Shown: piece after piece, positions 1 through 13,424 of the stretch | How the letters are laid out: the number at the start of each line of letters is the position of its first letter | Numbering within the stretch: position 1 is the first letter of the stretch | DNA from: Dromaius novaehollandiae | Lineage: Eukaryota > Chordata > Aves > Casuariiformes > Dromaiidae | Length of the DNA: 64,000 nucleotides | Direction: 5' to 3' | Assembly (NCBI RefSeq): GCF_036370855.1 | Contig: NC_088099.1 | Coordinates: 154,598,517-154,662,516, forward strand | Translations under genes and position numbers: made by a program | The notes under the pieces: model-generated | Database searches by the model: none | What the model saw: the letters and a program-made list of their open reading frames with translations, nothing else | What the model was told of the DNA's origin: nothing

Positions 1-803
1 CAAATAATTCCTGATTTTTTTGAGGGGAGTTGCACTATTTAAGTGAAAATATTATGTAAAGCAATCTAAAGAAAGAGAAAGCACCATCAACCAGCACCCC
101 AACAAAAGATATCTTCCCATCACTACTCAAGACAGAGGATGGACATCAGCACCACAGTTTTTTATTGCTTGTTTCTTGTTGCTGGTTCTGCAAAGATCTT
201 GATAAAATCCACCCACACTAGGGAGGGAGAAATGGTTTTGATATTTCATTTGTACTGTAGCAATAAAAATCAATACCAAACAAAATGCTTTTACTTTGCA
301 TTTTACTTATGGCACATACAAGTCTGGTAAAATAAAGCAAAAGAAAAGAGAACTGTAGGGAAGCATCTGCCATTTTCCCCAGATTCTGATGTCTCACATA
401 AGCAAATCTGATAAGTAGCTTCTGCAAAAGGTTGTTTGAAATAAGATATTTTAATGAAATGCAATAGAAAGTGGAAAAAGTAATTCTTAATGCACAGATC
501 TCTTTTGTTCTATTATGCATTGATGAGGGAATTTGCATGATCGTTAGGGGATGACTGAAGCTTGGAATCTTTTTAATGAATATTACATTCCCACCTATTA
601 ATGGGAGGAATGACAGTAAATTCTTCTTGTAGCGAATTTCTGCCATCTGTATAACTTTTCCCTAGAGCGTTACTAGGGACTAAGTCAAAGAAGGCACCTA
701 AATAGTGCAAAGAAAGGAATTTCAGCAGAGTACAAAGTAATGTCTAACCAGTTTCCCATGTAACTGGTATCTTCTGTCTTTGGCAATTTCTTTCCTCTTT
801 TCC

Positions 804-823
804 TTTTTTTTTTTTTTTTTTTT
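804..823. repeat. Poly-T run
   Basis: Twenty consecutive T. It may be the tail of an old minus-strand retroposon, but no body was recognised next to it. Confidence 0.9.
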
Positions 824-2884
824 CATTCTGCAAACTGCCCTGTATTCCATAAAGTTCAACTGACCCATCTGCACATTCTTTTTGTTTCTGGCTTTCTAAA
901 ATATCATCAAACATATCATCTTCTTTTATATATTCACTGAAACACGTTTGACAGAAAAGTTGGCATGGATAAGTAGATTAAAGTTCCAATCAATTCTGCC
1001 GTAATTTTCTACTTCTTAGGCTCCACAATTTTCCAATATTTTTATAGTTTAATTAAAGGAATGACAGATGGACTACAGACTTAATTTTCAAGATCATGGC
1101 TATAGTTTCATCCACAATCTCATGTATACAAGAAACACAACAGTGTGTTTCTTAGCTGAAATACACATTTTAAGAAAGATAACCAGTCTTGATTAAGAAG
1201 AGTCTGAGCAACAAATACTTAATTATAGCATGTACCCACTAGAAATGTTTAGAAAATGTTTCCCTCTCCTTTAATTATTTTGAATCCTGAAATAAGTATT
1301 TCTTTTCAGAATGCTTCTGCAGTACATGGGATTTGTGGTTTAAACATCTTTCAGTCAAACTTGCCATAATCAAATGTGATTAAATTATGTCTTCCTCTAT
1401 ACTATTGTTTCTCATTTTATTCAGAAGTCGTGAGACCTGTTTTCAAATGAGTATGAGAAGAGATGTAATCTTGCCTGTATGTGACATGACAACAAGCAAA
1501 ACTGCAAGCCGTTGAACAGCATATTTGCACGGGAAATCAGCCTTTGGCTGAAAATCGAGGATTTCTAGGTTTTGAAGTATTATAGGCTTTTTGATAGGAA
1601 ACACTAAAATTTCCACAGCTTTTTTTTTTTTTTTCAAAATCATTTATTTAGGAAACAAATAGAATTACTCTATTTTCAATTATTTTAACTGGCAGTTTAA
1701 TTAATTCTTCAATTTATTTTCAAACTTCAGCCTCCAGCCATTAGATACTGTTGTTATGGAATGACCCACTATTTCTCTAGAAAGCTTGTTATTATCTGAT
1801 ATCTTTTTCTTGTAGGCATTTTTAAATCATTCTGCAATATTCTTTGGCTTTCAAAGGCTAAATAACTTCATCTCCTTTGATTTCTTCCCTCCAGGTCACA
1901 GATTCTTCCTATAGTTTTCCTCTGAACTCTTTTTAGCTTCCAAACTTCTCTATGGACTGTTTTCTGTGATGGTTCTTTAAAACTTGTCTTTCCCTTTCAA
2001 GCCTATTTCTAACACACTCTTTCTTCTAATATCAATGTGAAGGTTCAAGACAGGAATACATCTGACTACTTACCTAAAATGGCTCACCGCCCCCTAACCC
2101 ACCAGAAGCAACCCTCCTCCTCAGGTCTGATGTCAAAACTGCACCAGTCCTGTCTGTCCCCTGAGACTGTGAAAATGACTGATGTTTCAGATCCCTGCTA
2201 GTGAAAGGATCTCAGCTAACCAGGAGCATGCAGTAGGTTCACAAGGTCCCCGTGAAGAGATAAGCTGGCGTCTTACAATGGAGTGTGAACAATGCTCCTC
2301 AGACTACAAAAGGATTCAGCAATGTGTGAGCATGAGGCTTGCGTCAGTCATGTCATTGCCACAAAACCTGTGAACATCACCTGGAGACGTGCTGCACACG
2401 TCTGCACGGTATGTTTCCCATCTTTTTGTCTACTTTCCATCCTCTGGAGAATGGAAGAGGAGGCAGTGAGCTTAGCACTATCTTGTTTTTCCTCTTTCAT
2501 GGAGCAACCACGTCTTCCACTAGAAATTTGCTGCTTACCAAACACAGCAGTGCTTTAAGGTTTCTTTCCTACAGATGTCCCTTTACACAATAAATGCACA
2601 CGATGGCTCAATTCTAAAATAAGGATAAATATGCTTGTGTGGAAGGCTCATTTCCTTTAGAAATTCATCCATATACTGAGGCAGAGAGCTGCCGAGAAAC
2701 TAGCTTCAAAGCTACCACTAGAAAAACCTGCCATTTGGAAAGAAAAGGTGGGGAAGCCTTTCCTTCAGCTGGTCTTCCTGCACCGGGTGTATGGAGAAAT
2801 GGGCACAGTGACCTCTTTCTTGTGTCTGTGGCTGCTCTTGGGAAAAAATCAAGCAGCAAGTTAACAAGTTAAAGAAAGCACAGT

Positions 2885-2983
2885 TATTCTCTTTGCTTTT
2901 TCTTTTTTCTCTTCTCTTGCCTCATCTTGTCTTGTCTCGTCTCATCTCATCTCTTTTTCTTTTCTTTTTTTCTTTTTCTTCTG
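2885..2983. repeat. Pyrimidine-rich low-complexity tract
   Basis: The tract is C/T-rich, with repeated TCTTG, TCTCG, TCTCA and TTTTTC words. Such purine/pyrimidine strand asymmetry is common simple sequence. Confidence 0.85.
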
Positions 2984-4084
2984 ACTGAGAAGGCTGAAGC
3001 CACTAATATGATCTCTGAATTGGGAGAAGACAACCTCAACAACCCATGTCAATGGACAGCAGTGGAGGGCAGCGATATGCCTGGCAGACAGTGACTTAGC
3101 TCTAGAGGAGAAAAGTGCCTGTGTAAAGTTTGTGTCATCACACCCAGACTGAGACTGGGGACTCCACTGCCTTTGGGACTGGAGTTACTAAGACTTGCAC
3201 ACAGAGCTCAAAAGTAGAAATTGATCTGAAGATGAGAACTAGAAACTCTTAAACCAGTGAGAATGATTTGACATATCCAGCACATTTCTTTCCTTATATA
3301 AGTCATGACCCAGTATAGTTTAAGTACTGAGCTGTACTGCCAAAATGTTTATTAATCAGAGAAATTATTTATCTTGCCACCTTCAGGAATCCCAGACATG
3401 GCACTCTTCTATATCAATGATGACATGTATAATGGAAACTACTGAAGGTAACAAAATATTCAAACTAGGCTGAAGTGAAGAGAATTACCTGAATCCATAT
3501 GCAGCCATCACAGTAAGTGACCTATTTTCAGAGATGCTGATTGTCTCTCAGTTCCTAAGGGAAAAGGAAGCCCATGGCTATTGGGTATTTGAATAGTAAT
3601 TTCATATTTTTATTTGTCTTGCTCCAGTAAGCCTTTATTCACTAAGAATACATGGGTTGTTAGTTGTTAATTATTATGCTAACAGTATTCTGCTAAAGGT
3701 ATATGGGAAATGTATTTTCCTACTTCCTTTCCTACTCACGTATTCTTTAAAAATTTTATTAAGCCTGTTTAAAATAACTGTGACATTGATATCGTATCTA
3801 ATTTTTGTTTTAACAGAAACAGTCAATATCCCCTCTTTGCATGAGCACATGAAACTCTATATTACCACTCTAATTCCTTAATTCTGTAACTGGATTTCTT
3901 TATCCACTTAAGCTTAACAGCAATGCTTTCCACATGGAAAGATTTAGTAGCCATAAAGATCTCACCATAATCCGTGGTGCTACAGGGGGAGTCCATACCT
4001 CCCTCCAAGGAACATATGATTCCTGTAGAGTTCTTTGGTGATTAAAGGTAACTCAGATTCAAAAGTCCTTATGTAAGCAATAGG

Positions 4085-4575
4085 GGAATTGGGCTTAAGT
4101 GTTAGACACCTAAATTAAGGTGTCTAGATATAGGAGCTTGATTCAGGTGCCTAAACATAGGTGTCTCGTGCTTTTTGAGAAGTTCTTTTGAGGCTGTTGA
4201 GGTGCTTATTCGGCTTTCAGCTGCCAGTCCAGAAGAGCATGGGTCTCCTGTAGGTCCTGTGCTGTATCTGTCAACTCCGTGTAGATATCTTGCACACCTT
4301 AGCTTATCTCAAATGGCACCAGACACCTATGTTTAGTTAACTGAACAGCACTGTAATTAATATTGCAGTTAAGGAGAATCTAGTCATTACAGTCAGTAGA
4401 GAGGTTCAGCACTTACTGAGTTGTCAGCTGAATGACAACTTAGGGTGCTAAGCTCCACTGAGGGCACCGGCTATAACAGCTGTTTAGGCACCAAGCGCAC
4501 ATATAGACATTTACTTGGCAGACATCTAATTTTAGGTGTCCTTACCTTAAACTGAGTCCGACCCATGGAGTATTT
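4085..4575. repeat. Dispersed hairpin-bearing repeat, copy A
   Basis: The stretch is collinear with about 37030-37395 in intron 3. Shared landmarks in order are TTCAGCTGC, then TCTCAAATGGCAC (4308-4320 here), then CTAAGCTCCACTGA near 4450, then TTTAGGTGTC. It begins with a perfect 8-bp inverted repeat with a 6-base loop (AGACACCT at 4104, AGGTGTCT at 4118) and repeats the word AGGTGTCT several times. The family is not one I can name. The divergence suggests an old element. Confidence 0.7.
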
Positions 4576-7500
4576 ACTATACCAATGGATGAATTCAGAG
4601 ATGGAAGACAAAGCATGGCGGGGTGGGGGAGTGAGGAATGTGTGTGCGTACATCTTTGTCAGGCAACCCAACGACTGATGCAGATAATTACTGGCTATTA
4701 CTAGCCTCATCCAGAATGTTTCAGTGGATATTGTATCTATAACAAAGGTGACTATGAAAGGGTGACTTTCTCTTTTTACCTTCTGCTAGCTGTGATTAAA
4801 CAGTGCCTCTCCTACTGAAATGCCCACTCATATCTGTGAGCAGCTGTAGTCCAGAAATAATTACATTTTTTTGGAGCTGTCCTGTTCTTTTATTAACACA
4901 ATTGGCTTAAGCACCAATCACTACATTAAAAATAATATGAACTTGATTGTGCCCTTCTGTTTCAATCAGGAATATCTTCCATATGCTTGACAGAAAGGGA
5001 CAATACTGAATGGTAGAATATTTGAAATGCTTCCAAAATTTACCTTCCAGTTTCTTACACTATTAAAAAACAATCCTCTCTCACCACTCAGTGCAATTTG
5101 CACAAGGTATCTGGAACAAAACAACCTTGAATTGTCTTATGACACTAACTTCCATTATTATAAATCTCAAGCTGAGAGCAAACAGGGAGATGTGAGCCTC
5201 TCTTGCAACCATGTCTCTGAACAATATTATAGTAAAAGATGTTCTTTATAGTCTGTACTATACAAAATATGCAGGATTTTATTGGCAACATCTCTTTGAC
5301 AGATGCCACAACTGTCCCTGTTTAAACCAGCATTAGAACATTAAACACAACATGAAAAAGCAGCTGTTATCTGAATTCATATTTAATGAAATATGAAAGT
5401 GAAAAAAAGCATCCAGAAACTAAAAATGAAGCTGGAATTGAGTAAAATACAAATTCTGAATTAAATGTATGTGTTGTGTTCAATGCTGGATTACCAGAGA
5501 CTGATCCAAACAAGTGTAAGATTAAATAATTTACAAAAACAATATAAGAAGTTCTGAACACGTATGCCAAAATCCCACTTTTCTTCTTAATCACTCACTG
5601 AGTTTCACTTGTTTAATGACTAGTTATTAACACTGTTCTTTAGAAGAAATGGATAATTATTTAGAAGCAGGTTTCCAAGCCAGTGCCATACCAATAACGT
5701 GAAATATCATTAAATAACTCCTTGCTAAGTACCACAGTCATGGAAACAGAAGGCACACTCTCCCTTTTAAGAGCAGAAGATTGTACACCACCCAATCAGA
5801 CCTGTCGTTTTGTATTCATCAAGATAATTATCACAAATTATTCTGCATGCTAAAACAAGAACCCAAAATGTTCAGTGATATATGTGCTTAGACAAGGGTT
5901 ATTCTGGGTGCCTCAGATTCTTGCTTTACTTTCTACATTCATTCCTCCTATGATAGCCTAAATGAGAGCTTCTGTGCTAGGTCCTACAGAAGGCTGATCA
6001 TAGCTTTCCAAGGCATCATCTTGCAATCAGGACCTCCCACGCACCTAATTGCAACAGCAGCAAGACTGTAGGCGAGTAGCGAGAAGCTTTGGAAATTTCT
6101 CTCAAGCTGATACTTGAGGAGCTAATTTCTGTGAAAAATAACAGGATTCTCCAAATCAGTAAACCAGCGACCTCAACAGAAGATGCTTTAGACATTGCAG
6201 ATCTCATTCTTGCCTTAACTGATCGGGTGCAGCATTCCGTAAACCCAGTGGAGCTGCTCAGCACGGCAGGAGCTATGTGTGGTCATGAAATTGGGTCCCA
6301 TTTTACGCTTGTCTCATTTCTAATGGGTTTATAAACATTGAATAGGACTGTCAACAGTGAACATGTCATAAGCATGGCACATAGATGAGTAGCAGATGTT
6401 TTGCATGTGAAACGTGCTTATAGCACATTCACTCTTGACAGGCTTGCTCATTATGAACACAAGGACACTACATTTGCCTCGTTCTGAGGGAGCGAATGGA
6501 CCTCTCTGGTCATTCAGGAAAAAATGTTTCAGTCTTCCTATTGTCATTTTACAGAATATGAAAAATGTGTGAAATCTCAGTTTTTGCAGGATGGGAAAAT
6601 TGTTTCCTGCACAAATCCTATTGCTATCATTCTTCAGAAATCTCCTATTTTAAAAAACTGTCCTTATTTTGGTATCCCTTGGGACAGTAATTCCAATTTT
6701 TGTTATTCGAACGTGTAAGCATTAGAATTGAAAGCCTACAGTAAGCAAGTATCTTGGTTGTGTTCTGGAACTTTCTATTTTCATTTGCTATGTATTTCAC
6801 AGATCATTCTCACCTATTTCATTTGGGCTTAGATGCCTGAACATTTTTTAATATCAGTAGTCAGTTATGCACATTTTCAGATGCTTCCATACCTGTATAA
6901 GCGTGATCTTAGGGTTTGGTTTTGATCCCCACCATCTCACGAGGTATTCAGTAGATCTGAACTGGAGTAGAACTGAGAAAATGGCATCAGAAACTAGCTA
7001 TAGCCAAGAAATATTTCTCATGGCACTGCATGAAAGACCCATGCTTAAACACCTCCAAGATAATGAGAGACAGAAAGCAACTGCCTGCATCAAGAAGTCA
7101 TTAGCAGCAATTAGGACAAAATAAAAGTGACATCTTGCTATTTCAGATATTGATAGCAGATAAGCATAACTATAAAAACTACAAGAAGAGATATTGGAAA
7201 TCCATAGTCCAGTGAACTAGTGCAGGCAGCTTAAGCATAAGTTATAAAAGTCACTAAACTTTGACAAGCCTTTTTTGAGCAACACAGTTCTTCTGAGAGT
7301 AGAAAAAAAGGCATATGAAGTATGGAACAGTGTATAAGTTAATAGCTGATATGCTACCTAATCTTTTCTGAGCTCCTTTACTAGATCTAAATAATCAGCA
7401 ATAGAGAGAGTGTAAATAAAGCCAGTTCCCCCCTTTTTGCCTGTGTAACCGCACTGACTTCAAGCAAGTAGAACTTTGTTAGAAAGGTTAAAATTTGGTC

Positions 7501-10292
7501 TATAGTAAGAAAGCAAGGCAGAGAGGAAAAGCCATTTGGCAAAAAGTAGGAGAAGAAGTAACAGAGAGCAGTTTCAATACGGCTCACAAATGCAAGCAGG
7601 TGAAAGCTATGGGGGAGTGGGACAGCCTATTTACGCCAGCATAACAAAGTTCAAATAATCTCTCTACAGAATTTGGGTACCCTCCTGTTAGGAACCATTT
7701 GCAAGAATTCAGGCTGGTTCAGATGCTCAGCCATGAGTGCACAGACCTCCTGCACATATCCTCCATGCATGAAGTGGCCAAAATAGGAAATTAAAACTTG
7801 AAATCTGATTGCTATCTATGAAAGACTTATTTCCCCTCAGACAATCTGACAGCTGGGGAAAACAAAATGGTTTTTTTTTTCCTGCTATGTAAATATCAAC
7901 ACTAGCATTTTTGGATTTATTCTCATAAAAATCTAGCAGTATGTGCACAAAATATGCTGGATTCCTAAACCTCGACTCCAAAATACTCTGAAAATCCACA
8001 GATGTGACTGCTACTGAATATAGCTGAAAAGGTCTAACATTTTAGCCTCTGTGTCTGTTTAGTCCAGAGTCCTTGTGCTGTGACCGCCCTGGTGGGTTGA
8101 AAGGCAGATGCCTGTGTGGCTGGAGGCACATCATTATCTTCAAGTGCTTTCGTGCAGGGCATTAGCCATTCACTCTGCCCATCCTCACTGGAACTATAAC
8201 ATCTATCAGACATGTGCTGCAACTGTTGCGTTAAACAAGTACTTCACATGGCATTTTTTTATTAATATCATCAAGTGAGGCCTCAAGCACTATAGAGTCA
8301 TTGTTTGCCAAGACTAAACGTGAGGGTCAGATAACCGTACAGCAAAAGAGGGAACTGCTTCAGCTCAGGCAGTCTGTGCCCTTGTGATGTGATTTGGAGG
8401 TCACTGAAGTAGCTGGGATGACTTCATTTCAGCGCTTTTTCGTGGGCTTTGGAGCTCTCTTCTGGTTGTATCTGTGAAGTCCTGGGTGGGCAGTAGAGCA
8501 GCATTTGTAAGGATGTTTGTGGTTATGACTAGAAACGTAATCCTTAAGTCAGACATTGTGATGCTGAAAGCTGTATAAATCCCCTAGGCGCATAAAAAAT
8601 GAGGCTGTTTGGAAAAGGGGATTTTTTTTCTGAAAATGCTGCGAAAGTACATTATTTTTTCATTTATTTTAAAACTGAATTTCTCAGCAGTCAATGAATA
8701 TTTATATTGACAGATTATCCACTCAAATATGGCAACTTCATGAGTCCCAACTGGTATTTCTTCTGCAATATTATCAAGTTCTTTTTATCTTGAAATGTTT
8801 TCCAGAGAAGACCAGTGTTATTATTCTGCTTTTATACAGAGAGAGACTGAAATCCTCAGAACTTCATCTCCATAAGCTGTCCCTGGCCGAACAATATTTC
8901 ATTTTGAAATGTTCCTGTCCTTACACCCTTGTCTCTTTCAAGTGGATGTATATGAAATATATTCCTTTAGGTGTTTTTTTTCTCTTCAGATGAACTGTGG
9001 CTGATGTCCCAGGTGTTGCAATCTGTCCTCAAACTCTTAATCTGTTCACACTGTAGTGGAGGGGAGTTGCATCCTTGTTTGTAAATGCAAAATTAATTCC
9101 AGGAAAGTCATAGCCACTATTTAATTTGGTCTCTAAACAGGGAAAAATAATGAAGAAATTATCTAGAGTTTATTTTATGTCCAAAGCAGAGCATTACTTG
9201 ATCTTTGAGCATTTAAATTTTCCTCTGTGTGGACCTCTTTCCTACATTTGGAGCTTTCTGCTCTGTGCCTAGAACTCTATGGGACAAGTATGGAAGAGGA
9301 GGGTGATCATGACCCCCAAAAACCTATAAGCACCTGCAGGCTGAGAATCCATGGAATTTCTATATTTGCTCATATAATAACCACATTTCCCTCTATCCTC
9401 CACCCTGGATATCTGTCCTCTTTCTTTCCTTCATTCAAAACCTCAAAAGTAAGGTGTGACCATTTATTTTGAAACTATCAGTCCCAGTGTATAACCATTT
9501 CATGTATATGCAGATTAAGTCATGTCACTTCACTTAACTTCACAGTTAATGTTAGGAGAAGTATCAAAGGTCTTATGAGGACTGGTAGAGTTCCAAAGTA
9601 GGAGCTACAACACTTCAAAGTAAATTGTGTACCATTAATATGTTCTCTACACTAAATACATAGGAAAAATCTTGGGGAAAAAACCTTCAGAAATGCAGCA
9701 AAAGAGTTCCCCCAGTCTGGGAAATGCATACGAGCATTAAATACAAGCAGAGCTTTGCATTTATTGGAGACAGCCATCATTCTGTTTGGGTCAGGGATTT
9801 TAGTTTACATATATGAGATGAAGAGTCCTATCTACCAGCCTTGAAAAAGTCTTTTAAACTATAACATCTCTATTACTGCCTGATGCAGGCAGACCATTAT
9901 TAATTTGCTATCTCATCAGGCTTAGGCACTTCTAAATTTGTCCAGCTAAGCTAAGCTTTTAACAAAGATTTTCAGTTCCACGATAACACATAGCAAAAGC
10001 AGAGAGGATGGATTCTTCTGGGATAAAGTAAAAGCACTGTCATGGAAAATATTAAGGCCATAACTCTGTTACTGAGGCTGCTCAGCTAATGCAGGGCTCC
10101 ACTCTGGAGTTTAGTGTGTACTCTTTGCTCTTTGTGTAAGTGTGTAATAGTGTGGGGCAAGAGCTATGGAGCTGAAGTCACTAGTGAGCTCTGAGGTTGA
10201 AATTCAAGTCTGCCCTGTAATTATAACTGTGGTGTTACAGTGGGTGCCACTGCTCTCCTTGGGTGCACACCCAGAAGACTTAGTCACTAATT
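4576..10292. other. Intergenic, no convincing gene
   Basis: Apart from the coding-like stretch near 6080-6240 described separately, only short unrelated open frames are present. No known repeat family was recognised by eye. Confidence 0.5.
6080..6240 (+). other. Coding-like stretch of unknown origin
   Basis: After a TAG at 6077 a frame reads REALEISLKLILEELIS and later DALDIADLILALTDRVQHS. This is amphipathic, low in Cys and Trp, and protein-like. A GTAAAC donor-like word sits at 6239. The upstream acceptor context is poor and the complementary strand is open too. It could be an exon of an unrecognised gene, a fossil exon or chance. I assign no function. Confidence 0.25.
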
Positions 10293-10740
10293 CCCTGGGT
10301 GGTCCCAGAGCTCCCAGCTCGTGCCTGCATAGGTGAGACAAGGGACTGGCTTGAGACAAGGCGATTGCCTGAACTCCCAGCCCCCTTCACAACAAAGTTT
10401 TTGAGTAACTGTTGCAGGAGCTCTCCTGCAGGTGGAGTTTCAGACAGCCCTAGAGATTGCCCCAGGCAGCTCCTGCTGTGCCTGAACTGATGACCGAGGG
10501 ACAGGCACTATTTGCATGGTAGATGTGTTGATCAGCCCCCTGGGTGGAGAAGCAGGCTATCCCATGGACTCCTCCAGGCAGTTCCTGCTGCAGAATTGAC
10601 CAAACTGTACATAGATAAGATATTTGCAAACGGTCAGTCGAAACTGTTCTTGCAGATGCAGAAATGGCCACATAGGACAGTCTTTTGTACATAGTTAAGA
10701 TAGTTACAAGATGTTTTGTATGTAGTTTAAGATAATCAGT
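10293..10740. repeat. LTR-like region with imperfect direct repeats
   Basis: Several words recur: CCTGGGTGG at 10294 and about 10539, CCAGGCAG(C/T)TCCTGCTG at 10462 and 10574, and TGTA(C/T)(A/G)TAG followed by TTAAGATA-type sequence at 10606, 10686 and 10717. Internal short repeats of this kind occur in degraded LTRs, but no TG...CA ends, primer site or internal viral region was identified. Confidence 0.3.
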
Positions 10741-11491
10741 AGAAATGGATCATGCACATGTGGAGCAGTCATGTAGGACGATGGCCGAGCTGGATGTAAG
10801 AACTGAGCAGATCAGTGGTTCAGGGAGTCTCACCAGACCCAGCTGAAGGTGCTGTTGCATGGACTTTCACAGCAGAGACTCCTGTCACCATCATGATAAG
10901 GACCAATTATCCTGTTGGAGGGATTTGATTCCCCCGTGAGTGTTATCTTATCAAAAATCCCTCAAATTAGTTTGTTTTTAACAAACAGTCAGTAAGTGTC
11001 TGTGCCACGAGTGTACTATTAATGCAGTGCTCCTGGGGCACCAGGAGCCTGTGCACAGCAGCAGCCACCGACACACTTGACACACGGAAGAGAGGAACAT
11101 GGTTTTTCCTCCTTTGGAGCAGCTCTCCTTTGGTGTAGAAAGCAAACGTAGCCAATATGTTATGCCTGAAACTCCTATTTTGGATTACAGCTTTTGTACT
11201 AATGCATATTTTATTACTTTTCTGAAAGTAGGATGTCCTTAACAAAAGATCTTTTGAGCTCTTGTAGTTATAATCTGGTGAATAGACAGGTCCTGGCAGG
11301 GAGAAGTGAATCAAATATTTTCATGAATAATTAAACATAGGTCTTCCATATGCCAGGGGCCTGTTGTACTGTTATTACTTCGAGTGAAACCTCCTGGAAC
11401 TTCCTCTGCTATCTTGCTTGGGGGTCCCCTCACCTACGTTTAGGAATCTACCTAAGAGCTAGTAAATCATGGCTCCCTTTATAGACAATAG

Positions 11492-11568
11492 AACAAAACA
11501 AAAAAAAAAAAAGAAAAAAAAAAGAAAAAAGAAAAGAAAAAGAAAAAAAAGAAAAAAAGAAAAAAAAA
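11492..11568. repeat. A-rich (AnG) low-complexity tract
   Basis: Almost pure purine: runs of 4 to 13 A separated by single G, with two C only at the start. Confidence 0.95.
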
Positions 11569-11934
11569 GCATTTTGAAGGAGCAATTCATGTCTATTTTA
11601 AACAGCTCTCAAAACCCTTAGTGGCAGAGGCTCTGTGCCTTAGGTTATTTGCTCCATTGATTAACTGTTCTTATAACTAGACAGTTTTTCCACTCAGCTT
11701 TCTCCTTTGCTGCAAATGATGCCAGTCTGCTTCTTGTCCTTCTCCTCTTTGTATAGCCGCTGTGACATTACCTTTCTTCTGCCTTCCCACCAGTCTGCTA
11801 AGCTAGGTCAAACCCATTTTATTTCAGTCACATCCTTCAAGAAATACTTTCTATGTGCCAGTCTTAATATCAAGCAAAGGGTCTGCATCTCTGTGCATCT
11901 CTGTGGATCCATCTAAAACAGGATGTGATGTTCC

Positions 11935-12345
11935 TTGTCAAGCTTCAGAAGTGCTGATGAGAGGAGAACTATTGTCCATATCTCTAAATATGGGTACTCC
12001 AAAATGAGAGCAACCTTTCTGGCAACAGCATGCCATCAGTTGTATTATATTTGGATTATGATTCCCTATAACCATTTTTTCTGCTGTTCTGCTGCCCAGT
12101 TAGTTCCTTTTCCATTTTTTTATTTGTGCCTCTTTCCAAGTATAGCACTTTTTGCACTTGTCTATGCTGCATTTCATCTCCCTGGCTTCAAATCATTTCT
12201 CCAATTTATTGTTTTAAATGCTAAGCTTCTGAAGTCCCCCTCTACTTGGTATTTTCACATTTTAGAATGTTCATCCTGTTCTGCCATCCAGGTCATTAAG
12301 GGGGATATTGAAGAGTAGACCAAATCCTGCAGGACACAGGCTATC
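11935..12345 (-). mobile_element. Old CR1/L3-like LINE fragment
   Basis: Reading the plus strand, TGCATTTCATCTCCCTGGCTTCAAA and, near 12290, CCAGGTCATTAAGGGGGATATTGAA resemble the reverse complement of the CR1/L3 3' region. In that region the typical wording is CCAGGTCATTAATGAAGATATTGAACA followed by a 'tgg tcc cag gac' phrase; here AAATCCTGCAGGACAC follows. It is heavily diverged. Boundaries are approximate. Confidence 0.45.
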
Positions 12346-13424
12346 TTGAATTATTGATAATTTAGTGCAGTTTCAGAGTAAGTTGTGCATTCACATTTAT
12401 AGTGTTCTTATCCATTGAATTCGTGCTTATTGCATAAACGTTGTTGAAAACAAAGACCTATGCAGGCTAGGCAGTTGAAACTGGTCATGAGGAACTGAAC
12501 TGCCAAAGTACCCATTTAGTCAGATTTTTAGCAATAAAACATTAATCAATTTTTTTCTAGAAATCTCCCTAAATCTATGGCAAAGCCTCAAGTTTCAGTG
12601 ATGGAAAACCTATGGGAAAATAGGGCTGACCTTCTCATTCTTTACTTCCAGTCTTCATGTCTAAACAACCATTACTCAAAATCATTGCTAAGATTATGTT
12701 CTGAGCTGTCCAGAATGTCATTTATTTTGTCTTTATTTTACAATACATATTAGCATCTCCCTCAGTATTAATAGAAATAGCTGTTATCTACATACTTTTG
12801 TGAAGTGTTAAAAAGTTTGGCTCAGTAAAATATGGGGCTCTGGCTACTGTTAAAAGTTATTGCTGGCTCAGGTTACTAAATTTTTTAACTCCTTGATAAG
12901 TCATTCGAAACCTATGCTTCTCAGACTGTTTCAGTTTATTACTCTTTTTAAGTGAACCAATCTAAATTAGAATCTCCTGGGATCAATAGCTCATTTTTAT
13001 CACAGAGCATTCCAACTGTATCATATAGATCAGATAAATCATCTTTCACTGCACTTGAAAGTTATAAAACTGAAAATCTGTAGTATAAAACTACTGCAGA
13101 TTTGATGTTAAGAAAATGACATGTTATGACTCTTCCTATCTACATGTGACTCTTCTTGAATAAGTGTCATGTCCCAGCACAACGATTATTTTAATTGTAG
13201 ATTTTCCTTAGATTGCATTACATATATCTCTCTCTTAAAGGGGTCTATTTACTTCTATGTTTCAACCAGTATCTTCTCACTGGATGACATAGGTCCCTTT
13301 CAGCTTATTTACACTTTTGGAAACACTCAAGAATGTATGTAAATAATGTGTCACCCAGAGCTAATGGGATGAGTACATTCAAAGTGGTTGCAATCACTAC
13401 CATGGCCTGTCCTAGTCAGTGTAA
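12346..13424. other. Intergenic, nothing recognised
   Basis: AT-rich sequence with no long open frame and no repeat I could assign. Confidence 0.5.

Larger units (their letters stand above)
1..4084. other. Intergenic, no gene seen
   Basis: All open frames are short, lack similarity to any protein I recognise and have no splice-supported structure. The stretch holds a T20 run at 804-823 and a pyrimidine-only tract at 2885-2983. Confidence 0.6.
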
